Below are positions 21,866-30,147 of a DNA stretch of 40,866 nt, in pieces. The DNA is from CAYRGG01 sp964423745. GTDB taxonomy: Bacteria > Pseudomonadota > Gammaproteobacteria > Competibacterales > Competibacteraceae. The notes under the pieces are model-generated. The model had not been told where the DNA came from and searched no databases. It saw nothing but the letters and a program-made list of their open reading frames with translations. The DNA lies in the NCBI GenBank assembly GCA_964423745.1, contig CAYRGG010000040.1, positions 1-40,866 on the forward strand. Reading direction: 5' to 3'. The translations under genes and the position numbers were made by a program. Every line of letters starts with the position of its first letter. Positions within the stretch are counted from its first letter, which is position 1.

Positions 21866-24457
21866 TTAATGTAACACGTCATCATCACCCGCCTCGGTTT
21901 CATCATCATCCACGATGGCGTCATCAACATCGTCGGCGATGTGCTCAATTTTTTCGAGGCCAATGAGTTTTTCTCCCTTTTGCAGGCTAATTAATTTAAC
22001 ACCCTGGGTATTACGGCCGGAAATGGAAATCTCCTCAACCCGAGTACGCACCAAAACCCCGCCATTGGAAATCAACATAACCTCCTGCTGACCGTTGACT
22101 TGGACAGCGCCGATAACAGCCCCATTACGTTGTGATGTTTGTATGGCAATAACCCCCTGGCCACCACGACCACGGACAGGATATTCCGCAATAGGCGTGC
22201 ATTTTCCGAAACCGTTCTCGGTGGCGCTCAGCACATTACCCTCTTCCACCACCAGCAAGGCTATGACTAATTGATCTTTATCCAACCGCATACCCCGCAC
22301 GCCACAAGCATTACGGCCCGTTGAACGTACTTCTGTCTCAGAGAAACGAATCGCTTTGCCCGCATTGGTAAATAACATGATGTCCCGATTTCCATCGGTT
22401 ATCGCCACATTCACCAATTGATCACCGTCCCGCAGATCAATGGCGATAATACCACTGGGTCGCGGCCGGGAATATTCGCTAAGCGGCGTTTTTTTAACCG
22501 TACCTAAGCTGGTGGCGAAAAACAGATAATCAGCGTTATTAAAGTCGCGTATCGGCAATACCGCGTTGATACGCTCGCCTTCTTCTAAAGGTAATAAATT
22601 AACGATGGGTTTGCCCCGGGCCGCGCGGCTGGCTTGAGGTAGTTCATAGACTTTTTTCCAATACACTTTACCGCGATTGGAAAAACAGAGCAGTGTGTCA
22701 TGGGTATTAGCGACAAACAGTTTGTCGATGAAATCCTCTTCTTTGAAACTGGTGGCGGTTTTCCCTCGCCCGCCACGACGCTGGGCCTGATACAACGACA
22801 AAGACTGAGATTTTGCATAACCAGCATGAGACAGTGTAACCACCAGATCTTCTTCGTTGATGAGATCTTCGGTGGTCAAATCCAGATGATCCAGGACAAT
22901 TTCAGTGCGCCGGGCGTCGCCAAACTGGTTACTGATTTCCATCAGCTCATCGCGGATGACCGCCATAAGCCGGTCGGGTAAGGTCAAGATGGCTAGCAAC
23001 TCCCTAATTTTATCCAATATGGATTTATACTCTTCAACTATCTTGTCTTGCTCTAGGGCCGTAAGTCGATGTAGCCGAAGATCCAAGATAGCTTGAGCCT
23101 GGGCCGGAGAAAGCCGATAACCATCATCCTGCAAGCCTAACCCATGGGCAAGTTCTTCTGGTTGGGATAGCTCTGCGTCAGTTTTGGAGAGTAACTCAGT
23201 CACTACCCCTGGTGCCCAGACTTGGGAGAGTAGTGCGCTACGGGCTTCAGCCGGGCTCGAGGCTGCTTTGATTAAAGTAATCATAGCATCGATATTGATC
23301 AATGCGATGGCCAACCCTTCTAAAACGTGGGCCCGCTCGCGAGCTTTACGCAATTCAAACACGGTGCGTCGAGTCACCACCTCCCGACGGTGGCGAATAA
23401 AGGCTTCCAACACCTGTTTGAGATTGAGCAAGCGCGGCTGGCCATCCACCAAGGCCACCATATTGATGCCAAAGACGCTTTGTAACTGGGTCTGCTGCAG
23501 CAGATTATTGAGGACGACTTCGGCCATTTCACCGCGGCGTAATTCGATGTAGATACGCATGCCGTCCTTATCCGACTCATCCCGTAGCTCGGTAATGCCG
23601 TCTATTTTTTTTTCTTTAACCAGCTCAGCAATTTTTTCGATAAGCCGGGCTTTATTGACTTGATAGGGCAATTCCGTGACGATAATAGCTTGTCTGCCCT
23701 TGTCCTCTTCTTCGATATGGGTTTTCGCACGCACATAGATGCGTCCTCGGCCTGTTAAATAGGCTTCGCGAATGCCTCGGGCGCCATTGATAATTCCTGC
23801 GGTGGGAAAATCAGGCCCTGGCATATGAGTTAACAGATCGTTGACGGTAATATCTGGATTTTCCAGCAACGCAATACAAGCATTGATCACTTCCCCAATG
23901 TTATGGGGAGGAATCTTAGTGGCCATGCCCACGGCGATACCTTCGGAACCGTTGATCAAGAGATTAGGTATGCGGGCCGGAAGGACCGAGGGTTCGCTCT
24001 CGGTATCGTCATACGTAGGGGCGAAATCCACCGTTTCTTTTTCAAGATCCGCTAAAAGCTGATGAGCAATGCGCGCCATACGCACTTCGGTGTAGCGCAT
24101 GGCGGCAGGGCTGTCGCCATCTACGCTACCAAAATTGCCCTGACCATTGACCAACATGTAGCGCATGGAAAAGGTTTGCGCCATACGCACAATGGTGTCA
24201 TACACAGCCGATTCACCGTGAGGGTGAAAGCGGCCAATCACCTCACCCACAATACGCGCGGATTTTTTATAGGGCTTATTCCAGTCATTGTTTAGCTGGT
24301 TCATGGCAAAAAGCACCCGTCGGTGCACCGGTTTCAATCCATCACGAACATCAGGCAACGCCCGACCTACGATGACGCTCATGGCGTAATCCAGGTAGGA
24401 CTGCTTCATTTCATCTTCCAAATTGACCGGTAAAACTTCTTTAGCGAAATCACCCAT
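21866..24457 (-). CDS. gyrA: DNA gyrase subunit A
   Basis: This 863-residue type II topoisomerase subunit cuts and rejoins DNA to introduce negative supercoils with GyrB. The catalytic tyrosine is Y122 in AAMRYTE. The quinolone-determining region reads HPHGESAVYD, with S83 and D87 in the susceptible state (E. coli numbering holds) and E at position 82. The C-terminal beta-pinwheel contains a GyrA box-like QRRGGRGK, and the protein ends with an acidic tail (DDVDDAIVDDDETEAGDDD). Start ATG at 24457; an extended -10 promoter lies about 70 bases upstream. Confidence 0.97.
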   Translation of the reverse strand: MGDFAKEVLPVNLEDEMKQSYLDYAMSVIVGRALPDVRDGLKPVHRRVLFAMNQLNNDWNKPYKKSARIVGEVIGRFHPHGESAVYDTIVRMAQTFSMRYMLVNGQGNFGSVDGDSPAAMRYTEVRMARIAHQLLADLEKETVDFAPTYDDTESEPSVLPARIPNLLINGSEGIAVGMATKIPPHNIGEVINACIALLENPDITVNDLLTHMPGPDFPTAGIINGARGIREAYLTGRGRIYVRAKTHIEEEDKGRQAIIVTELPYQVNKARLIEKIAELVKEKKIDGITELRDESDKDGMRIYIELRRGEMAEVVLNNLLQQTQLQSVFGINMVALVDGQPRLLNLKQVLEAFIRHRREVVTRRTVFELRKARERAHVLEGLAIALINIDAMITLIKAASSPAEARSALLSQVWAPGVVTELLSKTDAELSQPEELAHGLGLQDDGYRLSPAQAQAILDLRLHRLTALEQDKIVEEYKSILDKIRELLAILTLPDRLMAVIRDELMEISNQFGDARRTEIVLDHLDLTTEDLINEEDLVVTLSHAGYAKSQSLSLYQAQRRGGRGKTATSFKEEDFIDKLFVANTHDTLLCFSNRGKVYWKKVYELPQASRAARGKPIVNLLPLEEGERINAVLPIRDFNNADYLFFATSLGTVKKTPLSEYSRPRPSGIIAIDLRDGDQLVNVAITDGNRDIMLFTNAGKAIRFSETEVRSTGRNACGVRGMRLDKDQLVIALLVVEEGNVLSATENGFGKCTPIAEYPVRGRGGQGVIAIQTSQRNGAVIGAVQVNGQQEVMLISNGGVLVRTRVEEISISGRNTQGVKLISLQKGEKLIGLEKIEHIADDVDDAIVDDDETEAGDDDVLH

Positions 24458-24524
24458 AATAACGGCAGGACCTATTGTTTAATTTTGTAATACTGGGAAT
24501 AGTGGGCGGCATGTTAAATGGATT

Positions 24525-24533
24525 ATTATACCA
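24525..24533 (-). promoter_or_regulatory. Probable extended -10 promoter of gyrA
   Basis: The minus strand reads TGGTATAAT, a perfect TGnTATAAT extended -10, with no good -35 at 16-18 bases. Predicted transcription start is near 24518, giving a leader of about 60 bases. Confidence 0.45.
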
Positions 24534-24705
24534 TTCCTTGCGGTCACTATGCCGGTTTAGCATTGACGTTCAACTGCAATTTGCAAAACCCTTTTAGCTA
24601 GACAATCAGGGCAAGAGGCGAGCAGCCAAGCTTGCAGGACAAACCCGACGGCGGTGTCTAAATTTATTTCACAATGCTTATGCTTAAGTAGGGATGAATC
24701 GTTGC

Positions 24706-24732
24706 GGGTAGAACGGGTAGAACGGGTAGAAG
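24706..24732 (+). repeat. Three tandem 9-base repeats
   Basis: GGGTAGAAC occurs three times in a row (third copy ends in G), just downstream of the recombinase frame. The 24458-24740 gap holds the gyrA promoter and this repeat; I see nothing else in it. Confidence 0.6.
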
Positions 24733-24740
24733 TGGATGTA

Positions 24741-25655
24741 TTAGCTTTTATAGGGTTTAAGGCAACGCAGGGTAGTGGATGTATAGGTGTGGCCTAGCAA
24801 GTCTTGAATGGTATGAATATCGTCACCCTTCACATGACGGTGCAAGGCGAAACTGCGGCGGAGGGTATGGGGTGTTACTTCAGAAGAAAAACCTAGAATA
24901 CCGCGTAGACGGCGCATCTGACGTTGCACAACACCGGGGTTAAGACGTTTGCCGGAAATTCCCAAGAACAGGGGTTTTTGCGGGTCTACAGTAATAGGGC
25001 ATACTGCCAAATAGTCTGCAATTCCATTAGCTACCCAAAGTGGAAGCAGAACTCGGCGCACTTTACCCTTAGATCCAGAGATAACGACAATATCTTTATC
25101 GAATATATCGTCTCGATTTAAGCTCAACGCTTCGCCAAGTCGTAAGCCAGCCCCATAGAGCAGTCCAAACAAGGCTAGATCCCGCTTAGCAAGCCATGGC
25201 TCGTCGCTTAAATCGACTAGGGTTTGTAGGGCCTTACGAATTTCTTGTATAGACAGTGACTTGGGTTCGCGTTTTGATATGGGTGGGGCTGCTATCTGGT
25301 CAAGCGCTATTTTGGTAACAAGACCTTCTTTTTTAAGAAAGCTAAAAAAGTTACGTAAGGCGCATAAAGTGCGGGCTACCGACGAAGCAGCCTGGCTCTT
25401 TGCTAAACAAAATTCGCAATAGGCTTGAAAATCTTCTGCAGTCATTGTTTGCAGATGTTGCAACTTCAGCGGGTCCTTGCGCAGTTTTTTAAAGTAGCTC
25501 AAAAAGGCAGCTAAATCCTGCCCATAAGCACTACGGGTGCGAGCAGAAGCGCATTTACTGTGCTGTAACCACACCTGCCAGGTCTCTATGACGGAGGCAA
25601 GGTTTGGTTCGGTATCCGTAATGCAAGATCCTCTCTTATCCAAACGCACCACCAT
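24741..25655 (-). CDS. XerC/D-like tyrosine recombinase, catalytic Tyr replaced and C-terminus short
   Basis: This 304-residue protein has an N-terminal SAM-like core-binding domain (20-110) and the catalytic domain. Visible active-site residues are R172 (YGAGLRLGEAL), a Lys in GSKGKVRRVLLP (197-199), H263 and R266 (TPHTLRRSF) and H289 (LLGH). Nine residues after H289, where Tyr belongs (GHxxxSTTxxY), the sequence has C298 (TGC, one base from TAC), and the protein ends six residues later. Without that tyrosine the enzyme cannot form the DNA-protein bond, so it is probably inactive in strand exchange. Most of the frame is intact, suggesting recent loss or a retained DNA-binding role. Whether it is the dif-site XerC or another family member cannot be told from the window. 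Confidence 0.75.
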   Translation of the reverse strand: MVVRLDKRGSCITDTEPNLASVIETWQVWLQHSKCASARTRSAYGQDLAAFLSYFKKLRKDPLKLQHLQTMTAEDFQAYCEFCLAKSQAASSVARTLCALRNFFSFLKKEGLVTKIALDQIAAPPISKREPKSLSIQEIRKALQTLVDLSDEPWLAKRDLALFGLLYGAGLRLGEALSLNRDDIFDKDIVVISGSKGKVRRVLLPLWVANGIADYLAVCPITVDPQKPLFLGISGKRLNPGVVQRQMRRLRGILGFSSEVTPHTLRRSFALHRHVKGDDIHTIQDLLGHTYTSTTLRCLKPYKS

Positions 25656-25797
25656 GACTGGTTAGCGGAAAAGAATATAGTGAGGATAATTGCGTTCACC
25701 TTCCTTGGCAAACGCAAATCTTTTTTTGATGTTTGTTACAAATACAAACTAGATATTATCCAGTTGAATATTGCTTTTCGATGGGGTTTTATGATCT

Positions 25798-26148
25798 TCA
25801 CGCAGCTTTGGCGTTAGCGGTGGTCATATTATCCTTGGCAAGATAATCAAGATTATCTTTAAAACCTGTGGTTAAATCAGCTAACGTCTTTGCGTCTTCC
25901 ATCATTTTCTCCCGTAAAGTATTAGCCACTTCACCTTGATCGCTCAAAAAGTTTTGTAAGCTTTTAGGATCTCTAACGTCAGCCGCCGCTTTTAACTGGT
26001 TGAGACTCATATCCATATAGGATTGCAAAGCTTCCATCTGAAACGTCATGAGTTTTTCAAGCTCATTCACTAACAATTTGTTAGTTTTTATGATTTGAGT
26101 AGGTAACGCATTGGTATTTTCAAAACATTTAGAGAACATATCGTACAT
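25798..26148 (-). CDS. Phasin family protein (PHA granule-associated)
   Basis: The start chosen is ATG at 26148 (MYDMFSKCFENT), because GGAGG lies at 26163-26159 and the upstream extension would cover the promoter and operators. The product is 116 residues, almost all amphipathic helix (NELEKLMTFQMEALQSYMDM, LREKMMEDAKTLADLTTGF), ending in an Ala/Lys-rich tail. This is the phasin_2 pattern: a small helical protein coating polyhydroxyalkanoate granules. Two palindromes typical of PhaR-type regulation sit over its promoter. No pha synthesis gene is in the window. Confidence 0.75.
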   Translation of the reverse strand: MYDMFSKCFENTNALPTQIIKTNKLLVNELEKLMTFQMEALQSYMDMSLNQLKAAADVRDPKSLQNFLSDQGEVANTLREKMMEDAKTLADLTTGFKDNLDYLAKDNMTTANAKAA

Positions 26149-26178
26149 GATAACCCCACCTCCGGGATGATTGATTTG

Positions 26179-26223
26179 TTGCAGTGCAATATATATATCA
26201 CACTCTATGTTGCACTGCAACAT
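26179..26223 (-). promoter_or_regulatory. Phasin promoter with two PhaR-like palindromic operators
   Basis: Two copies of one palindromic motif are present: TTGCAGTGCAA (26179-26189) and the 17-bp ATGTTGCACTGCAACAT (26207-26223). On the minus strand TTGCAG serves as -35 inside the upstream palindrome, and 17 bases later TATATA forms the -10. The second palindrome covers the transcription start. The TGCA-rich shape resembles known PhaR repressor sites (CTGCN3-4GCAG); which regulator binds is inferred. Confidence 0.6.
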
Positions 26224-26547
26224 TAAATTGTGTTTTTAAAAAAGCTTTAATTTGGGTATCTCAACTGACTAAAATCAAGAGAATCATTTATCGCTAACGC
26301 TGCATGTATTAAAGATCACGAACCTCCACTCCCGATCCTATGCAATAAAGCTATACTTAGATGCAGTTCAATCTAGATATTCAGTACGATAACCTGTGCT
26401 GTGGATATCCAACAGACTTTATCAAACTTATAACTTTGCGTAGTTCACTTTAGAGGTGAGCATAAAAACACCAGTCAAAACTATTGTTTTTTATGGGGAG
26501 TTCGCTGTGACGGCGTTTTGCAAAGCAAACCAGGGTGGAAATAAACC
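26224..26547. other. Intergenic region between phasin and aspartoacylase-like genes
   Basis: 324 bases with no gene seen. It is AT-rich and must hold the promoter of the plus-strand gene at 26548. A purine-rich GGTGGA lies about 9 bases before that ATG. No clear terminator or RNA structure was found. Confidence 0.4.
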
Positions 26548-27501
26548 ATGAGCACACCAAAGCTGTTTAGTTTAAATGCTCCCTTGGGCGGCGAAATTAC
26601 AGCTTATTATCACGATTTTGGTCCTTCCACACGCTCTCCTCGGTTGGCTTTAGTGGCTGGTTTTTACGGCAACGAGCTTAACGGTGTCTTTGTACTCTCC
26701 AGACTCGCCGACTTTCTCAGGCGCATTGAGACTAAAGAACAACCGGAAAAACAACTGCGGGAACGGGTGCTGATTATCCCTGCGGTGAATACACTCAATC
26801 TCAATAGTCATGCTCGGGACTGGCCTATCGATAATAGAGACAGGGATACACCGTTGTCGGGTTATCTTGACAGCGACATTGCTCAACAAATCGCCGATGC
26901 AGTACTTCAGGTGACTCGTCAGGCTTATTACCGTATTAATATTAGAACCTCTAATCTTGATATTGAGGAAATGCCCCAGATCTGGCTTTATGAACCCAAT
27001 GACGATGAACGGGCAAGCGCTTGTTTGTTCGGTTTACCCGCCATTGTTGAACACCCAAAAGAGTCCATGGTCCCCTCTTCTTTAGATTACGCTTGGCATG
27101 ATGCGGGTGGCGAAAATTTTGCTATTGAAGACGGTCAAGCAGGTTATTTACATACCCCCCACTGCGAAACCCTATTTCGTGGGCTTATCGCTTTTTTGGA
27201 TCGAACCGGGATAGTGACGGGACTTACTCTTTCCCAGGAGGAAGAGAATCTACGTTATTTTGGCTCAAATCAGACCTTTGCTATCGTTTGCGAAGAAGCA
27301 GGCTTTTTCGTCTCACGACTAGAGGTAGGGCGTTGGGTTTATGGGGGAGATCATATGGGTTATATCTATGACAGTTTTACCGGTGCTGTGCGTACGGAAA
27401 TTCGGGCGCCTGTTAGTGGCCTGTTGAGTAGTTTACGGCGTCATCCCATATTATTTGAAGGCGATTTGATTGCTCGTATCTTGGTTTCAGGAAATGACTA
27501 G
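26548..27501 (+). CDS. Aspartoacylase/succinylglutamate desuccinylase-like protein (M14 fold, altered zinc site)
   Basis: This 317-residue protein follows the AstE/AspA pattern: a central sheet with the metal loop near residue 38, RVLIIPAVNTLN (73-84), EMPQIWLY (141-148) and a C-terminal beta domain beginning near VCEEAGFF that ends in APVSGLL...GDLIARI. Active members bind zinc through His and Glu in G-x-HG-x-E and a later His. Here the loop is GFYGNELNG, with Y40 in place of His and E43 kept. The later His corresponds to R133 in INIRTSNLDIEEMPQ. Two of three ligands are therefore lost, so hydrolysis of N-acyl amino acids is doubtful. The start is ATG 26548. It stands alone between the phasin and the host-attachment gene. 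Confidence 0.7.
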   Translation: MSTPKLFSLNAPLGGEITAYYHDFGPSTRSPRLALVAGFYGNELNGVFVLSRLADFLRRIETKEQPEKQLRERVLIIPAVNTLNLNSHARDWPIDNRDRDTPLSGYLDSDIAQQIADAVLQVTRQAYYRINIRTSNLDIEEMPQIWLYEPNDDERASACLFGLPAIVEHPKESMVPSSLDYAWHDAGGENFAIEDGQAGYLHTPHCETLFRGLIAFLDRTGIVTGLTLSQEEENLRYFGSNQTFAIVCEEAGFFVSRLEVGRWVYGGDHMGYIYDSFTGAVRTEIRAPVSGLLSSLRRHPILFEGDLIARILVSGND

Positions 27502-27699
27502 GTGTTTACCTGATAAGTCTCGCGCACTTGTTGCAGAGGACAAACGCCATGAATACCTTTCTCTCGGTGGGTTTGCAGGCGGCACACCAAACCGTCAACG
27601 CCTCTTTGTCTTTATACAAGCCACTCGATACTTTGGATTGTGGGTAAGGTCGGTCTAACTGAGTAAAATACTCTGAGTTTTTAAAGGAGATCATGGATT

Positions 27700-28125
27700 A
27701 TGAATACAATTTGGGTATTGGTGGCGGATAGCAGTCGAGCAAGACTATTTTCTGTGGAAAAAGCCCTTGCGCCGTTACAGGAAATGCAAAGCTTTGTTCA
27801 CCCTGAAAGCCGTGTAAAAACTCAAGATTTAGTCACTGATCGTCAGGGACGTAGTATGGGAAACAACCGCACCATGGACCACGATATAGAACCTAAAAAA
27901 CAAGAAGCCATAGCCTTTGCTAAACAACTCAGTGAACATTTAAAAAACGGCCGTCACCAAGGACATTTCAAAAAACTTTATATCACAGCTTCGCCAACTT
28001 TTTTAGGCTTATTGCGCGACAAACTCGACACGAAAACCGCGCAACTGGTGGTGGAAGCCGTGAGTAAGGATCTTACCCAACTCGATCCTGCGCAGATTCG
28101 CAAACATCTCCCAGAACGCCTTTGA
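27700..28125 (+). CDS. Host attachment family protein (PF10116-like)
   Basis: This 141-residue protein has the typical start NTIWVLVADSSRARLF, a middle with DRQGRS and HDIEPKKQEAIAFAKQLSEHL, and an end with LYITASPTFLGLLRD and DLTQLDPAQIRKHLPERL. The name comes from an Agrobacterium attachment locus; the fold is related to peptide-release-factor eRF1 domain 2-like proteins, and the cellular role is unclear. AAGGAG at 27683-27688 precedes ATG 27700 by 11 bases. An out-of-frame ATG at 27692 gives no product. It lies 18 bases before the fructose-bisphosphatase gene and may be co-transcribed with it. Confidence 0.85.
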   Translation: MNTIWVLVADSSRARLFSVEKALAPLQEMQSFVHPESRVKTQDLVTDRQGRSMGNNRTMDHDIEPKKQEAIAFAKQLSEHLKNGRHQGHFKKLYITASPTFLGLLRDKLDTKTAQLVVEAVSKDLTQLDPAQIRKHLPERL

Positions 28126-28143
28126 TAGGCTCAAAACAGCCCT

Positions 28144-30108
28144 ATGCAAGCAGATCAGCGACGCTACTTAGAACTACTGGCGAAGGACTATCCTTCGATT
28201 CAAGCTGCTTCCGCAGCCATTATCAAATTAACCGCTCAGCTAAATCTTCCTAAAGGCACAGAGCACTTTTTATCGGATATTCACGGTGAGTATGAGGCAT
28301 TTCGTCATGCCCTACGCAACGGTTCCGGCTCGATTCGACACAAAATCGAGGAAATTTTTACCGATACCCTATCTGAACAGGAAAAAAGAGAGCTTGCGAC
28401 GTTAATTTACTACCCGGAGCAAAAACTCCCTCTTATCCGCGAGAGTGTTGCCGACAATACCCAGTGGTCTTACACGAAATTATTGCAACTACTGAAAGTC
28501 TGCCGGGTTGTAGCCTCAAAATATCCCCAGTCTCATGTCAACGCTCTTTTACCATCCCATTTTGCGGCCATCATTCAGGAATTGCTGCAAGCCCAAGTAA
28601 GCAGTGACAACGACAATAAACGGGATTATTACCAAAATACCTTGACTAGTATTATCGATACCGGGGCTGCCGATGCCTTTATCATCGCTTTGGCGTTGCT
28701 TATCCAACGGCTAACCATCGCTCGGTTGCATATCATTGGTGATATTTATGATCGCGGTCCCGGCGCCCATCGCATTATGGATGCCCTGATGGATTATCGT
28801 GAGGTGGATATTCAATGGGGTAATCACGACATTGTCTGGATGGGCGCTGCCGCGGGCAGTGACGCCTGCATTGCTAATGTCATTCGCATATGCCTGCGTT
28901 ACGCTAATATGGAAACCTTGGAAAATGGCTATGCCATTAGTCTTTTGCCTTTGGCGTCACTGGCTATCGACGTCTATGGCAACGATCCTTGTCAATCATT
29001 TCAGCCGCCCCAGACGACCGAGGCTGAACTCACCGATCACGAGCGTAAGTTGATGGCGCAGATGCACAAAGCCATCACCCTCATTCAACTTAAATTGGAA
29101 GGGCAAGTCATCAGACGGCGACCTCAGTATCAGATGGAGGATAGGCTTCTTTTAGACAAGATTAACCTTACAAAAGGCACGGTTCGGATTGACGACATGG
29201 ATTATCCGCTTCTCGATAGCCATTTCCCAACCCTCAATCCTGCACACCCTTTTGCTTTGACGGACCAAGAAAAAATCGTCGTGGACAAATTACGGTTTTC
29301 TTTCCTCAATAGCACCGAGTTACAAAAACATGTCCGCTTCCTTTTTTCTAAGGGCAGCATGTATCTGACCTACAATGGGAACCTCCTTTATCATGGTTGC
29401 ATCGCCATGAATGAAGACGGTTCTTACAAAGCATTTGCGGTGGATAATCAGGCCTTTGTAGCGAAAGAGTTTATGGATAGAGTGGATCGGCTGGCGCGCC
29501 AAGGCTATTTTGTCACCGATGATGCGGCGCAAAAGCGCTATGGGATGGACGCCATGTGGTATCTCTGGAGCGGTGCCCAATCGCCCCTTTTCGGCAAAGA
29601 AAAAATGGCGACCTTTGAGCGCTATTTTATTGCTGATAAAACCACCCATTCAGAAAAACGCAACCCTTACTACGATTTTAGAGACCAAGAAGCCACCGTC
29701 CGTAAAATTCTCCAAACCTTTGGTCTCGATGGGGACACCGGACATATCATTAACGGACATGTGCCCGTCAAAGCCAAAAAAGGGGAAAGCCCGGTTAAAG
29801 CAAATGGAAAACTAATCGTTATCGACGGGGGGTTTGCCAAAGCCTATCAGACGCAAACGGGTATTGCGGGTTATACGTTGGTGTATAACTCCCATGAAAT
29901 ACGTCTCGTTGCCCATGCCCCTTTCGAGTCGACGCAAAAAGCTATCGAAGAGGAACTAGATGCCAGCCCACAAAGCGAAACACTAGAAATATGCCCTGTT
30001 AGAAAGCGGGTAAAAGATACTGAGCTAGGCCGCGAAATTCAACAACAAATCCATGAGCTGAATGCGCTTTTAGATGCCTATCGAGCCGGATCCATTAAAG
30101 AACGCTGA
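28144..30108 (+). CDS. fbp: Class III fructose-1,6-bisphosphatase (Firmicutes type)
   Basis: This 654-residue enzyme hydrolyses fructose-1,6-bisphosphate to fructose-6-phosphate in gluconeogenesis. It belongs to the calcineurin-like metallophosphatase superfamily, not the class I/II fold. Metal ligands are visible in FLSDIHGEY (D45, H47), GDIYDRGPG (near 199-207), WGNHDIVWMGAAAGS (near 225-239) and INGHVPVK (near 536). Length and motifs agree with the Bacillus Fbp family (about 640-670). This class is characteristic of Firmicutes and scattered in other phyla, so horizontal acquisition at some point is plausible. The Shine-Dalgarno before ATG 28144 is weak, and coupling to the preceding gene is likely. 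It converges with dgt, with 39 bases between stops and no strong terminator hairpin. Confidence 0.93.
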   Translation: MQADQRRYLELLAKDYPSIQAASAAIIKLTAQLNLPKGTEHFLSDIHGEYEAFRHALRNGSGSIRHKIEEIFTDTLSEQEKRELATLIYYPEQKLPLIRESVADNTQWSYTKLLQLLKVCRVVASKYPQSHVNALLPSHFAAIIQELLQAQVSSDNDNKRDYYQNTLTSIIDTGAADAFIIALALLIQRLTIARLHIIGDIYDRGPGAHRIMDALMDYREVDIQWGNHDIVWMGAAAGSDACIANVIRICLRYANMETLENGYAISLLPLASLAIDVYGNDPCQSFQPPQTTEAELTDHERKLMAQMHKAITLIQLKLEGQVIRRRPQYQMEDRLLLDKINLTKGTVRIDDMDYPLLDSHFPTLNPAHPFALTDQEKIVVDKLRFSFLNSTELQKHVRFLFSKGSMYLTYNGNLLYHGCIAMNEDGSYKAFAVDNQAFVAKEFMDRVDRLARQGYFVTDDAAQKRYGMDAMWYLWSGAQSPLFGKEKMATFERYFIADKTTHSEKRNPYYDFRDQEATVRKILQTFGLDGDTGHIINGHVPVKAKKGESPVKANGKLIVIDGGFAKAYQTQTGIAGYTLVYNSHEIRLVAHAPFESTQKAIEEELDASPQSETLEICPVRKRVKDTELGREIQQQIHELNALLDAYRAGSIKER

Positions 30109-30147
30109 TGGATCTTTTTGAGGATGCCAGCTACTTGCGTTTTTTGA

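Noticed and set aside
24706..24732. CRISPR-like or att repeat next to the recombinase
   Set aside because: The three 9-base repeats are directly contiguous without spacers, and no att-like duplicate was found on the other side.
27506..27694. 62-residue minus-strand frame with CAAC...CNKC resembling a zinc ribbon
   Set aside because: No ribosome site, no second copy and it fills a short gap between plus-strand genes. Two Cys pairs alone could be chance.
30109..30147. Bidirectional terminator between fbp and dgt
   Set aside because: T-runs are present but I could not find a GC-rich stem beside them.
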